Shown here piece after piece: positions 6,119 to 14,094 of a stretch of 14,094 nucleotides of DNA (the stretch's first letter is position 1; each line of letters starts with the position of its first letter). The DNA is from Desulfobacteraceae bacterium (GTDB lineage: Bacteria > Desulfobacterota > DSM-4660 > Desulfatiglandales > Desulfatiglandaceae). Under the pieces are notes generated by a model, which saw only the letters and a list, made by a program, of their open reading frames with translations, ran no database searches and was not told the DNA's origin. Made by a program: the position numbers and the translations under genes. The stretch lies in NCBI GenBank assembly GCA_011048855.1, contig DSCZ01000128.1, positions 1 to 14,094 of the forward strand, read 5' to 3'.

Positions 6119-7528
6119 ATGAATACAAACCAGGATCTTTGTTTTTTAACCGCTACCGAACTTGCATCGCTGATTCGAACAAAGAAAGTTTCTGCAGCAG
6201 AGGTGATGGAAGCCCATCTTGCGCAGATCGAAGTAATAAACCCAAGGGTGAACGCCATTGTCACCCTGGATGCGGACCGTGCCATGGATGGAGCCCGCAA
6301 GGCCGACGAAGCCATAGCCGCCGGAAATCCAACAGGCCCCCTGCATGGGCTCCCTGTCGCCCATAAAGATCTCGTACCGGTCCAGGGGATAAAAACGACT
6401 TATGGATCAAGAATTTACAAGGATTACGTCCCCGAACAGAGCGCCCTGATCGTAGAGCGCCTGCAGAACGCCGGCGCGATTACGATCGGCAAGACAAACA
6501 CCCCGGAATTCGGCGCCGGAGCCCAGACTTACAACGAAGTATTCGGTGAAACACTCAACCCCTACGATACCACCAAAACCTGCGGGGGGAGCAGTGGGGG
6601 CGCAGCCGTGTCCCTTGCCTGCGGGATGCTTCCGATCGCTGACGGAAGCGATTTCGGCGGATCTCTGCGAAACCCGGCCAATTTCTGTAATGTCGTTGGT
6701 TTCCGGCCTTCACCCGGCAGGGTTCCTTCCTGGCCCAATCCCACGCCGTGGTTTCCGCTCTCCGTCCAGGGGCCCATGGCGCGCACCGTCCGGGATGCCG
6801 CGCTGATGTTGAGCGCCATAGCCGGCTTCGATCCGCGCTCCCCGATCTCCATCACCGAACCCGGGGAGAAATTCCGGGAAAACCTCGATCGTGATTTCAC
6901 CAACGTCCCAATCGCCTGGAGCAGGGATCTGGGAGGACTGCCTGTCGATCCCCGGGTCGCCGACGTTTTTGACAAACAGCGGCAGGTGTTTCAAGACCTC
7001 GGTTGTTCGGTGGAGGATGCCGAACCCGATTTTGAAGGCGCCGATGAGGCTTTCAAAACCTGGCGCGCCTGGAGGTTCGATCTGGTCTACGGCGGATTAC
7101 TGCAGAACCACAAGGATTTAATGAAAGACACGGTCATCTGGAACATCGAGGAGGGCCGAAAGTTGAGCGGCCCCCAGCTTGGCAGGGCTGAAGCGGCTCG
7201 GGCCGCGCTTTATCACCGGGTGCGGACGTTTCTTGAAAAATACGAATACCTGGTTCTGCCGGTGAACCAGGTGCCTCCATTTGACGTGAAACAGCGCTAT
7301 GTCACTGAAATAGCCGGGATTGCTATGGATTCCTATGTCGACTGGATGAAGACCTGCTACTTCATCAGCGCGACAGGCCTTCCCGCCATTTCGGTGCCGT
7401 GCGGTTTCACAGAAGACGGCCTGCCGGTGGGTATACAGATCGTGGGCCGCCACCAGGCTGATTTTTCGGTGCTCCAGCTGGCACACTCATTCGAAAAAGC
7501 AACCGGTTACTGGACTCGAAGACCTTGA
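6119..7528 (+). CDS. Amidase-signature family hydrolase
   Basis: This 469-aa cytoplasmic enzyme has the complete Ser-cisSer-Lys triad of the amidase signature family: Lys83 in AHKDL, Ser158 in CGGSSGG, and nucleophile Ser182 in SDFGGSLRNPA. The spacing (75 and 24 residues) equals that in FAAH. It would hydrolyse an amide to a carboxylate and ammonia. The substrate cannot be read from sequence. GatA of the Glu-tRNA amidotransferase belongs to the same family, but there are no gatB/gatC neighbours, and the sequence after Ser182 (GFRPSPGRVPSWP) is typical of free-standing amidases. ATG 6119 is supported by AGGAG 7 nt upstream. The gene lies 24 bp before the Kef-type antiporter on the same strand, so the two are probably co-transcribed. 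A link between amide or ammonia release and ion/pH balance is conceivable but only inferred. Confidence 0.88.
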   Translation: MNTNQDLCFLTATELASLIRTKKVSAAEVMEAHLAQIEVINPRVNAIVTLDADRAMDGARKADEAIAAGNPTGPLHGLPVAHKDLVPVQGIKTTYGSRIYKDYVPEQSALIVERLQNAGAITIGKTNTPEFGAGAQTYNEVFGETLNPYDTTKTCGGSSGGAAVSLACGMLPIADGSDFGGSLRNPANFCNVVGFRPSPGRVPSWPNPTPWFPLSVQGPMARTVRDAALMLSAIAGFDPRSPISITEPGEKFRENLDRDFTNVPIAWSRDLGGLPVDPRVADVFDKQRQVFQDLGCSVEDAEPDFEGADEAFKTWRAWRFDLVYGGLLQNHKDLMKDTVIWNIEEGRKLSGPQLGRAEAARAALYHRVRTFLEKYEYLVLPVNQVPPFDVKQRYVTEIAGIAMDSYVDWMKTCYFISATGLPAISVPCGFTEDGLPVGIQIVGRHQADFSVLQLAHSFEKATGYWTRRP

Positions 7529-7552
7529 ACAGGTTTTACCCGGGAGAAACTC

Positions 7553-9712
7553 ATGGATCACGCGAACACCTTCTACGAAATCGCCTCCATCCTGGCTCTG
7601 GCGACCATTCTCTGCATGGCGGGGCAGAAGCTGCGGCAGCCGCTGATCATCATGTTCCTGGCGGCCGGAATCCTCGCCGGCCCAGCCTTTCTAGGCATCA
7701 TAGAAAGCTACGATAAAATAGAGCTGCTCGCCCATATCGGCATCGCCCTCTTGTTGTTCATCGTAGGGCTCAAGCTGGACCTGAACCTCATCAAAACCAC
7801 CGGCCCGGTGGCCCTGGCAACAGGGCTCGGTCAGATAATTTTCACATCCGCATTTGGATTCCTGATCGCATGGGCCATGGGCATGTCTTTTATCAGTGCA
7901 GCCTATGTGTCCGTGGCGCTGACCTTTTCGAGCACGATCATTATCGTGAAGCTTCTATCCGACAAAAAAGAGATAGATTCTCTTCACGGCCAGATAGCGG
8001 TGGGATTTTTGATTGTTCAGGACATCGCCGCGATCCTCGCCCTTGTGGGACTTACGACTTTCGGCTCCACATTGACGGACGGGGACTCGGCATTCTGGTC
8101 AACGGCCATGATCGCGGCAAAAGGCATCGGGCTGCTCGCTGCTGTGGGGCTGCTTATGAAATATGTACTCCCGTGGCTTACCAATCGGCTGGCGAACTCC
8201 CAGGAGCTGCTGACACTTTTTGCGATCTCCTGGGCGGTGTTTCTGGGCGCTGCCAGTGAATGGCTTGGTTTCAGTAAAGAGGTGGGGGCATTCCTTGCAG
8301 GAATTTCTCTCGCCTCCACCGGCTACCGGGATGCCATCGGCGCAAGGCTCACAAGCCTCCGGGATTTCCTGCTGCTTTTTTTCTTCATCGATCTCGGTGC
8401 CCGGCTGGACTGGTCCACGGTCGGGGATCAACTGGGAGCCTCCGCCATATTTTCGGTTTTCGTCCTGATAGGCAACCCCCTTATTGTGCTGGTCATCATG
8501 GGGCTTATGGGATACCGGCGACGCACGGGTTTCATGGCCGGACTCACGGTGGCCCAGATCAGCGAATTTTCACTGATCGTGGCCGCCCTGGGCGTCAGCA
8601 TAGGCCATATCACCAAGGAAACCATGGGGCTGATAACCCTGGTGGGCGTTGTCACGATCTTCGCTTCCACCTATATGATTCTTTATTCGGCCTCGCTCTA
8701 CAAGTTGCTGTCAAGACCACTGAAAATCTTTGAAATGAGAAATCCATACCGCGAAGCCGCCATTGATTTCGTTCAGGCCACACCGGCTGTGGACATGATC
8801 CTTCTAGGCCTCGGGAACTATGGGACCGGGCTGGCCGACTGCCTGATCCGCCGGGGGAAAACCCTCATCGGGGTGGACTTCGATCCGGTTGCCCTTGAAA
8901 AATGGCGATCCCGTGGAATATCCGTCCTTTACGGGGAAATGGCCGACCCGGAAATCCATGAACAGCTGCCGCTTCACAAGGCTGCCTGGGTCGTGAGCAC
9001 GGTCAGATCCAGGGAGTTGAATCTTTCGTTGTTAAACCTGCTCAAAACCCGAGGCTATCAGGGTAAAGTCGCGCTGACCGCCACCGATGAAAAAGAAGCC
9101 GGTGAATTCCAAAGATCCGGTGCCCACGTCGTTTTCCGGCCTTTCAACGACGCTGCGGAACAGGCCGCCGACGCGCTAAGTCATGCCATGGGCGTGTTAC
9201 CGAAAAAAATCGACTGGCCGATCGCCTTCAGGGAAATCAGGGTTCAATCGGGAGCCAAATACGCCGGCAAAAAGATAAGGAGCATCCCGCTCAGATCCGA
9301 AACCGGCGTCTCTATCCTGGCCGTAAGTCGCGCCGGGCACGTCTACCACGAGCCGGGCTCTACGTTCCGCGTCCTTCCCGGGGACCGCTTGATTCTGATG
9401 GGATCGCCCGAAGAGCTGAGAAAGGCTGAATCCCTGTTGAATGAGCGCAAAGAAATCGCTGACGCCGGAGAAGGCGATGACCGTTTCGAAATCGCCGAAA
9501 TACAGGTTTTATCCGGCTCCGACAGGGCCGGAAAGACCCTGGCCGAACTGCAGTTCCGCCAGACCTACGGCGTGACCGCCGTGGGCATAAGGAGAGGGGA
9601 AAACCGGATCATCAGCCCGAAACCCTCGGAACAACTGGAACCCGGCGACGGCCTGATCGTCATCGGAAGCACCCGGGCCGTTGAAACGCTGAAAAAAGAA
9701 GAACCTCTTTGA
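7553..9712 (+). CDS. Kef-type CPA2 cation:proton antiporter with RCK_N and two RCK_C domains
   Basis: This 719-aa inner-membrane protein has about 12-13 hydrophobic segments in residues 8-385, forming a Na/H exchanger-type pore. The GFLIVQDIAA segment holds the family's QD motif with Asp157, the likely cation/proton-coupling residue. A cytoplasmic TrkA-N/RCK domain follows (about 413-545) with the nucleotide-binding GLGNYG (419-424) and a ribose-binding Asp in VDFD (about 442). Two TrkA-C-like domains come next (about 558-628 and 645-715), each ending in a PGDxLIxxGS-type strand. KefB/KefC have the membrane plus RCK_N part; two C-terminal RCK_C copies are an addition that usually bind a regulatory ligand such as a nucleotide. 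The likely job is K+ or Na+/H+ exchange gated by ligand. A GGAG lies 6 nt before the ATG. The gene ends 7 bp before the convergent adenine deaminase gene, with no clear terminator between them. Confidence 0.88.
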   Translation: MDHANTFYEIASILALATILCMAGQKLRQPLIIMFLAAGILAGPAFLGIIESYDKIELLAHIGIALLLFIVGLKLDLNLIKTTGPVALATGLGQIIFTSAFGFLIAWAMGMSFISAAYVSVALTFSSTIIIVKLLSDKKEIDSLHGQIAVGFLIVQDIAAILALVGLTTFGSTLTDGDSAFWSTAMIAAKGIGLLAAVGLLMKYVLPWLTNRLANSQELLTLFAISWAVFLGAASEWLGFSKEVGAFLAGISLASTGYRDAIGARLTSLRDFLLLFFFIDLGARLDWSTVGDQLGASAIFSVFVLIGNPLIVLVIMGLMGYRRRTGFMAGLTVAQISEFSLIVAALGVSIGHITKETMGLITLVGVVTIFASTYMILYSASLYKLLSRPLKIFEMRNPYREAAIDFVQATPAVDMILLGLGNYGTGLADCLIRRGKTLIGVDFDPVALEKWRSRGISVLYGEMADPEIHEQLPLHKAAWVVSTVRSRELNLSLLNLLKTRGYQGKVALTATDEKEAGEFQRSGAHVVFRPFNDAAEQAADALSHAMGVLPKKIDWPIAFREIRVQSGAKYAGKKIRSIPLRSETGVSILAVSRAGHVYHEPGSTFRVLPGDRLILMGSPEELRKAESLLNERKEIADAGEGDDRFEIAEIQVLSGSDRAGKTLAELQFRQTYGVTAVGIRRGENRIISPKPSEQLEPGDGLIVIGSTRAVETLKKEEPL

Positions 9713-9719
9713 ACGGTTT

Positions 9720-11429
9720 TCAAATGAACAACGGCACCAGGTCGAAGAGATTGACATCCACCAGCCCTTTGTCGGTGAGCTTCAGGTTCGGGATCACCGG
9801 GAGAGCCAGGAAGGACAGGGCCATAAACGGGTTTCCGGCGCGGCAACCCAGTTCAGCAGCGCCCCTCTTGAGTTTCCGCTCCACCGTGGCTGTATCGGCT
9901 GCACCTGCGCTGGTCATCAGGCCGGCAAGAGGCAGTGCCAGGGAAGCCGAAACCCTGCCGCCCACGGCGACAGCCAGCCCACCGCCCATCTCTTTTACCG
10001 CTTCCACCGCGCACAGGATGTCCGCCGGGTCGAGACCGGCCGCCACGATATTGTGGCTGTCATGCGCGATCGATGAGGCAAGGGCACCGGTTTTCAAACC
10101 GAAACCCTTGACCAGGCCCTGACCAATCCTGCCGGAGCCCTGGTGCCGCTCGAAAACCATCAGCCGGGCCAGGTCCCGGCCCGGGTCTGCAACCAAGAGC
10201 CCTCCGCCCTCCGGTGTGTCTTCCACCAGATGCTCGGTGATAATCTGGTTCTCCACAAGACCTATCACCCGGACCTTCGAGCTCCGCACAGGGACTTTAA
10301 GCCTCTCAAGGTTCAATTCCCCGATGTTCATGGGAGAAGCCCATCCGGGTATTTCCTGAACCGGGGCATCGACGAGAAGTTTACCGTTTTCGGCGGCCAG
10401 ACGGCCGTTTTTATATACTTTTTCCGGCGTGAACCGATTCAGATCCGGAAGAAGCAAAAAATCCGCCTTGTACCCCGGGGCAATCGCTCCGCGGTGCTTC
10501 AAACCGTAAGCTTCAGCGGGGTTGAGTGTCGCCATCGTAATGGCTGCGACCGGGTCCAGGCCCAGGGATACGGCGCGGGTGATAATATAATCCAGATGGC
10601 CGGATTCTATCAGGTCTTGCGGATGCCTGTCGTCAGCGCAGAATGAAATCCGCCTCAAGGTCGCATCCCGCACCAATGGCAGCAGGTCCGCCAGGTTCCG
10701 TGCCTGGCTCCCTTCCCGTATGAATATTCGAAGACCCCGGGCGAGTTTTTCTTCGGCTTCATCCAGACGGGTGCATTCGTGCTCGGTTCCGATGCCGGCG
10801 GCCGCATAGGCACATAGATCCCGTCCGGACAACAGCGGTGCATGTCCGTCGATGGGCCTTTCGGAAAAAGCCTCGATTTTTGCAATAACTTCCGGCGCTG
10901 TGCCCAGAACTCCGGGGAAGTTCATCATTTCCGCCAATCCAAGCACCAGCGGATCCTGTAATAAGGTCGAGATCTTACCGGAATCGAGAACGTCCCCTGC
11001 GGTTTCCAGGTGAGTCGCGGGAACGCAGGACGGGGCCATGAAAAAGTAATCGAGAGGCTGTCCACGACTCATATCCATCAAGAGCCGGATGCCTTCGATC
11101 CCCAGTACATTTGCGATTTCGTGGGGATCGGCCACAACGGTTGTCGTTCCCCTTGGAAGGAGCACCTCGCTGAGCCGTCCGGGACAAAGCAGGGTGCTTT
11201 CAAGGTGCAGATGTGGGTCCATATACCCTGGGACAACAAAACGGCCGGAAATATCAACCCGTTCTTTCCCATCGTAGCGGCCGACTCCGGCTATCGTGTC
11301 GCCGGCAACAGCGAGATCCCCCTCCTCGATCCGGCCGGAAAAAACATTGACAAGCCTGCCGCCGCTCAAAACAAGGTCAGCGGGTTCTTCCCCACGCGCC
11401 ACCCGGATCATTCGTTTAAGATTGTTCAC
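9720..11429 (-). CDS. ade: Adenine deaminase
   Basis: This 569-aa amidohydrolase matches the bacterial adenine deaminase (Ade) family, which converts adenine to hypoxanthine and ammonia using a binuclear metal centre. The metal and active-site set is visible: PHLHLES with His73 and His75, DPHEIANVLG with His103, DGHAP with His196, EHEC with His217, and the FCADDRHP segment (about 264-270) containing the late Asp residues. The C-terminal DSHN and GGGLAV segments are also typical. Length fits the family (near 570-600). The start is taken as GTG 11429, whose bases overlap the upstream gene's stop (GTGA), with a weak GGA before it; the frame is open back to 11522, but that part overlaps the neighbour and lacks family similarity. 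An ATG at 11411 is an alternative. The gene is the last of the HdrA-MvhD operon and is translationally coupled to the flavoprotein. It suggests use of exogenous or salvaged purines. Confidence 0.92.
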   Translation of the reverse strand: MNNLKRMIRVARGEEPADLVLSGGRLVNVFSGRIEEGDLAVAGDTIAGVGRYDGKERVDISGRFVVPGYMDPHLHLESTLLCPGRLSEVLLPRGTTTVVADPHEIANVLGIEGIRLLMDMSRGQPLDYFFMAPSCVPATHLETAGDVLDSGKISTLLQDPLVLGLAEMMNFPGVLGTAPEVIAKIEAFSERPIDGHAPLLSGRDLCAYAAAGIGTEHECTRLDEAEEKLARGLRIFIREGSQARNLADLLPLVRDATLRRISFCADDRHPQDLIESGHLDYIITRAVSLGLDPVAAITMATLNPAEAYGLKHRGAIAPGYKADFLLLPDLNRFTPEKVYKNGRLAAENGKLLVDAPVQEIPGWASPMNIGELNLERLKVPVRSSKVRVIGLVENQIITEHLVEDTPEGGGLLVADPGRDLARLMVFERHQGSGRIGQGLVKGFGLKTGALASSIAHDSHNIVAAGLDPADILCAVEAVKEMGGGLAVAVGGRVSASLALPLAGLMTSAGAADTATVERKLKRGAAELGCRAGNPFMALSFLALPVIPNLKLTDKGLVDVNLFDLVPLFI

Positions 11430-13165
11430 ATGTTTTTCCGTATATTCATAGCCAGGCGGATTTCCAGATCGCACTGAAGGCATCGGGAGGCTTCTTTGAC
11501 CGCCTGTTCGGCTGAAAAACACCGATCTATCTCGACAAATGTTTTTCTTCGTTCTTCCAGAGGCGCTGCGGGCAGCTTTCCCCGCACCTGGTCAGGGAAT
11601 CCCTCCGGTCTTTTTCCGTCGTAGGATCCGTCCCATTTTTCCTTCCGGCCGGACGCTTCAAGCATTCCGTCCCCGCCCAGAAAACGATCAATTTCGGCAC
11701 CGGCCCGCTTACCGGCGGCAATGGCTTCCACCACTGTTCCGGGACCCGAAACGGCATCCCCTGCTGCGAACACTCCATTCATCCCGGCCCTGAGAGTGGT
11801 CTGATCGGCCGCAATGAGCCCCTCCGCAGTTACCAGTTTCTGATCGTCGCCCACGAACGACATATCGCCCTGTTGCCCCACCGCCAGGATCACCCGATCG
11901 GCCTTTATTTCCCGGGATTCCTCCCCGAACATCGGGCAAAAAGCCCCCTTTTCGTCGAAAACCGACGTGCATCTTACGAGTTCAACCCCTGTTACGCAAC
12001 CATTATCTCCGAAAATCCTGCACGGCCCCCATGAAGGAAGCACCTCGACCCCCTCTTCGACAGCAATTTCTAATTCGCGTGGACTGGCGGGCATCTCTTC
12101 CAAAGTTTCCAGGCAGGCCATCGTGACCCGGCCGGCGCCCAGGCGAAGGGCTGTCAACGCCACATCCACCGCCACATTTCCACCCCCCACGACAACGAGA
12201 TTTTGACCGGTTTCCGGTGCGCCGCCTTCGCGGGATGAAATCAGGAATTCAAGACCCCGCAATACGCCGTCAAGCTCAGCGCCCTCAAGCGGCAGTCTCC
12301 GGCTGCGCCAGAGACCCACGGTAATCAGCACCGCATCGTAATCTTTCTTCAGCCTTTCGAGCTCGAAATCTTCCCCAAGCTTCATGCCGCACTTCAATTC
12401 CACCCCGAGTGACAACACACCGCTGATCTCCCTGTCCAGCACATCTTCCGGCAACCGGTATGCGGGAATCCCATAGCGCAACATGCCCCCGGCCTTCTCT
12501 CTAGCCTCGAAAACCCTTACCTCGTGTCCCTTCCTGCGCAGAAACCATGCTGCGGCGAGCCCTGCCGGGCCTGCCCCGACAATCCCAACACTTCGCCCGG
12601 TATCGGCTCCGGCACGATGAATCGGCAGGTCTTCACCGACCTGGTCGGCGGCGAATCTCTTGAGCGCGCAAATCGAAACGGCCTGGTTGACCTCTCCCCT
12701 CCGGCATTCCAGCTCGCAGGGATGAGTGCATACACGGCCCAGCACACCGGGAAAAGGGACGCTTTCGGCTATCACCGAGAGGGCGGCGGAAGGGTCTCCT
12801 GCGGCGATCAAGCGAACGTATTCGGGCACATCTATGCCGGCCGGGCATGCCGCTGCGCACGGCGCCGATTCAGGGACAAACTCTTCGGGACCCAGCGCCC
12901 TCAGGGGGCGTATGATCCCCAGCACCGCGATCCCGTTCGGGCACACCCCCTCGCATCTACCGCAGGTTGTGCAGATCCAAGGCAGCCTGGTGCCTGCGAT
13001 TTCGGCCACGAGCCCCAGCTCCACATATCTCAGGATCCTCCTGATATTGAATCCATCCGTGCCCGTCAAGGGGCAGGCCGAGCTGCAAAGGCCGCATTGC
13101 TCGCAGCTTCGAAACATTTCCACATCACAGAAAAGACGCTCGGCGAAGTGGGTCGCAAGGTCCAT
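11426..13165 (-). CDS. HdrC-like/GltD-like fusion: Fe-S flavoprotein NAD(P)H oxidoreductase
   Basis: This 579-aa soluble redox protein joins two modules. Residues 1-95 resemble the HdrC-type Fe-S domain, with Cys21/24/27/31 (CEQCGLCSSACP) and Cys65/68/71/75 (CTTCGRCEGVCP), two [4Fe-4S] sites. Residues 100-500 match GltD, the glutamate synthase small subunit, also like NfnL and the PreT half of dihydropyrimidine dehydrogenase: Fe-S-type cysteines 103, 107, 146, 150, 154 and 166; an FAD Rossmann motif GIVGAGPAGLAAA (194-206); an NAD(P) motif VVVGGGNVAVDVA (324-336); and the FAD-closing GVFAAGD (464-470). A tail with CLQC (562-565) adds two more cysteines. It probably passes electrons between NAD(P)H and the HdrA-MvhD partner through the HdrC part. 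The start ATG is preceded by GGAGG (13176-13180, spacer 10), inside the end of the HdrA gene. No HdrB-type CCG protein is seen, and the glutamate synthase large subunit is absent, so true glutamate synthesis is unlikely. Confidence 0.85.
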   Translation of the reverse strand: MDLATHFAERLFCDVEMFRSCEQCGLCSSACPLTGTDGFNIRRILRYVELGLVAEIAGTRLPWICTTCGRCEGVCPNGIAVLGIIRPLRALGPEEFVPESAPCAAACPAGIDVPEYVRLIAAGDPSAALSVIAESVPFPGVLGRVCTHPCELECRRGEVNQAVSICALKRFAADQVGEDLPIHRAGADTGRSVGIVGAGPAGLAAAWFLRRKGHEVRVFEAREKAGGMLRYGIPAYRLPEDVLDREISGVLSLGVELKCGMKLGEDFELERLKKDYDAVLITVGLWRSRRLPLEGAELDGVLRGLEFLISSREGGAPETGQNLVVVGGGNVAVDVALTALRLGAGRVTMACLETLEEMPASPRELEIAVEEGVEVLPSWGPCRIFGDNGCVTGVELVRCTSVFDEKGAFCPMFGEESREIKADRVILAVGQQGDMSFVGDDQKLVTAEGLIAADQTTLRAGMNGVFAAGDAVSGPGTVVEAIAAGKRAGAEIDRFLGGDGMLEASGRKEKWDGSYDGKRPEGFPDQVRGKLPAAPLEERRKTFVEIDRCFSAEQAVKEASRCLQCDLEIRLAMNIRKNM

Positions 13166-13168
13166 ATT

Positions 13169-14094
13169 TCAGTTCCCTCCCTCTCCCAGCCCCAACTCCC
13201 GGACCATGTCTCTCATCGTCGAGGCGAACTTGGGGCCGTCGGCCGCCGAACACCAGACATTCCAGAGTCTGTCCGGTTCGAAGCCGTTTTTTGCCAGAAT
13301 TCTTTTCGCACGCTTAATCCGCGTTTCGGCTGCATAATTACCCGAAATATAATGACATGTAGGAAACTCGCACCCTGCCACCAGCACACCTGCGGCCCCC
13401 AGCTCAAACGCGTGCCTGATCATTTTTATAGAAACCCGGGCCGAACACATCACCCGGATCAATCTCGCATTGGTCGGGTACTGGAGTCGGCTGACGCCGG
13501 CCATATCCACGCCTCCGAGAGCGCACCAGTGGCATACGAACGCGATAATCTTCTCTTCGGGGGAATCCTCGAGAGCCGCTTTTATTTGAGCCAGGATCTG
13601 GTCGTCGCTGTAGTGAACAATGGTTATGCATTCCTTTGGACAATCCGCCGCACACAAACCGCAACCCTTGCAAAGAGCCTTGATCACCCGCGGGTGCTTC
13701 TCTTCGTCCAGTTCGATGGCATTGTAGGGACAGCGTTTCCAGCACAGCCCGCAGTCGTTGCACAGGCTCCTGTCGATTTCCGCGACGATCCCCTCCGCCT
13801 CGATAAACCCGTTTTTCATCGGGATCGAAGCGCGCATCGCAGCCCCCACCGCTTCTTCACAGCTTTCCTTCAAGGTTTTCGGCGACCTGGCGCACCCGCA
13901 GAGGCTTATACCGCTCGTGGGAAAATCCAGCGGTCCCAGCTTGATATGTCGCTCCTGGAAAAAACCTTCGGAATCAGAGGAAACCTTCAACTGTCCCTTG
14001 AGTTCGTTGACCGTTTCATCCCCGGTGTACCCACTGGTAAGGACCAGCAGATCGCAGGGCAGCTCAAAATCCCTGTCCAGCAAAACATCATGGA
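13169..14094 (-). CDS. HdrA-MvhD fusion protein, 3' part (5' end beyond right edge)
   Basis: The reading frame is open to the right edge, so the N-terminal FAD part of HdrA is missing here; the TTG at 14083 is internal. In order the visible part (residues counted from 14083) has the end of an HdrA flavin domain (about 1-88, with GISLCGCARSPKTL at 58-71), two ferredoxin-like [4Fe-4S] motifs (Cys108/111/114/118 and Cys138/141/144/148, about bases 13762-13640) and a MvhD/FrhD-type domain (about 179-295). The last keeps all expected cysteines: FVCHWC, VMCSARV, AGC and TCHYISGNY, a [2Fe-2S] site. HdrA is the flavin-based electron-bifurcating subunit of heterodisulfide reductase and MvhD is its electron-input link to hydrogenase or formate dehydrogenase; fusions of the two are known from sulfate reducers. 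It ends 3 bp before the HdrC/GltD-like gene. The donor and acceptor cannot be seen in this window. Confidence 0.88.
   Translation of the reverse strand, partial: HDVLLDRDFELPCDLLVLTSGYTGDETVNELKGQLKVSSDSEGFFQERHIKLGPLDFPTSGISLCGCARSPKTLKESCEEAVGAAMRASIPMKNGFIEAEGIVAEIDRSLCNDCGLCWKRCPYNAIELDEEKHPRVIKALCKGCGLCAADCPKECITIVHYSDDQILAQIKAALEDSPEEKIIAFVCHWCALGGVDMAGVSRLQYPTNARLIRVMCSARVSIKMIRHAFELGAAGVLVAGCEFPTCHYISGNYAAETRIKRAKRILAKNGFEPDRLWNVWCSAADGPKFASTMRDMVRELGLGEGGN

Noticed and set aside
6119..7528. Glutamyl-tRNA amidotransferase subunit A (gatA)
   Set aside because: It has the same catalytic triad, but no gatB/gatC nearby and non-GatA-like sequence after the nucleophile; called a general amidase instead.
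11430..11522. N-terminal extension of adenine deaminase to 11522
   Set aside because: It lies within the upstream flavoprotein gene, has no family similarity that I recognise, and is replaced by a coupled GTG start.
13640..13762. Possible selenocysteine site in HdrA or MvhD
   Set aside because: All expected metal-ligand positions are ordinary cysteines and no in-frame TGA interrupts the visible sequence.

Overview
The window looks like chromosome from an anaerobic Desulfobacterota (Desulfobacterales/Desulfosarcina-like) bacterium. This rests on three things: an HdrA-MvhD fusion beside an Fe-S/GltD-type flavoprotein, several short palindromic interspersed repeats of a kind I associate with that group, and the general look of the proteins. 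The assignment is inference; no rRNA or marker gene is present.

Layout. (1) 1-855, plus strand: 3' part of a PLP-dependent 2-amino-3-ketobutyrate CoA ligase-like enzyme, cut by the left edge. (2) 856-1902: about 1 kb without a credible gene but full of repeats: an AT hairpin, a MITE-like element with inverted ends, two direct copies of a 58-bp unit, a strong 15-bp-arm hairpin, a pair of REP-like hairpins whose stems co-vary, and one more palindrome. (3) 1903-3447, minus: a lone ThDP-dependent acetolactate synthase-like enzyme. Its ribosome binding site sits next to a second MITE-like element (3466-3628) built from inverted ends and GATACC/GACGCC-type hexamers. (4) 3828-4802, plus: exported M15/DUF882-type peptidase-like protein. 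(5) 4897-6003, plus: Old Yellow Enzyme-family oxidoreductase. (6) 6119-7528 and 7553-9712, plus: amidase-signature hydrolase, then 24 bp later a Kef/CPA2 cation:proton antiporter with RCK domains. (7) 9720-14094, minus: a tight three-gene operon, convergent with the antiporter gene. In transcription order it holds an HdrA-MvhD fusion (5' end beyond the right edge), an HdrC-like/GltD-like fusion flavoprotein, and adenine deaminase.

The most interesting part is the minus-strand operon. Gaps are 3 bp and then a GTGA stop/start overlap, so the three proteins are probably made together. The first two together carry six recognisable [4Fe-4S]-type cysteine sets, an MvhD-type [2Fe-2S] site and at least one flavin site. 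This is the wiring of a flavin-based electron-bifurcating or -confurcating module, here using a GltD/NfnL-like NAD(P)H domain in place of HdrB. Adenine deaminase as the last gene raises the possibility that the module serves purine catabolism, but this is untested.

Other genes look like ordinary accessory metabolism. The intergenic DNA is notable for repeat families shared between the two sides of the ThDP gene.
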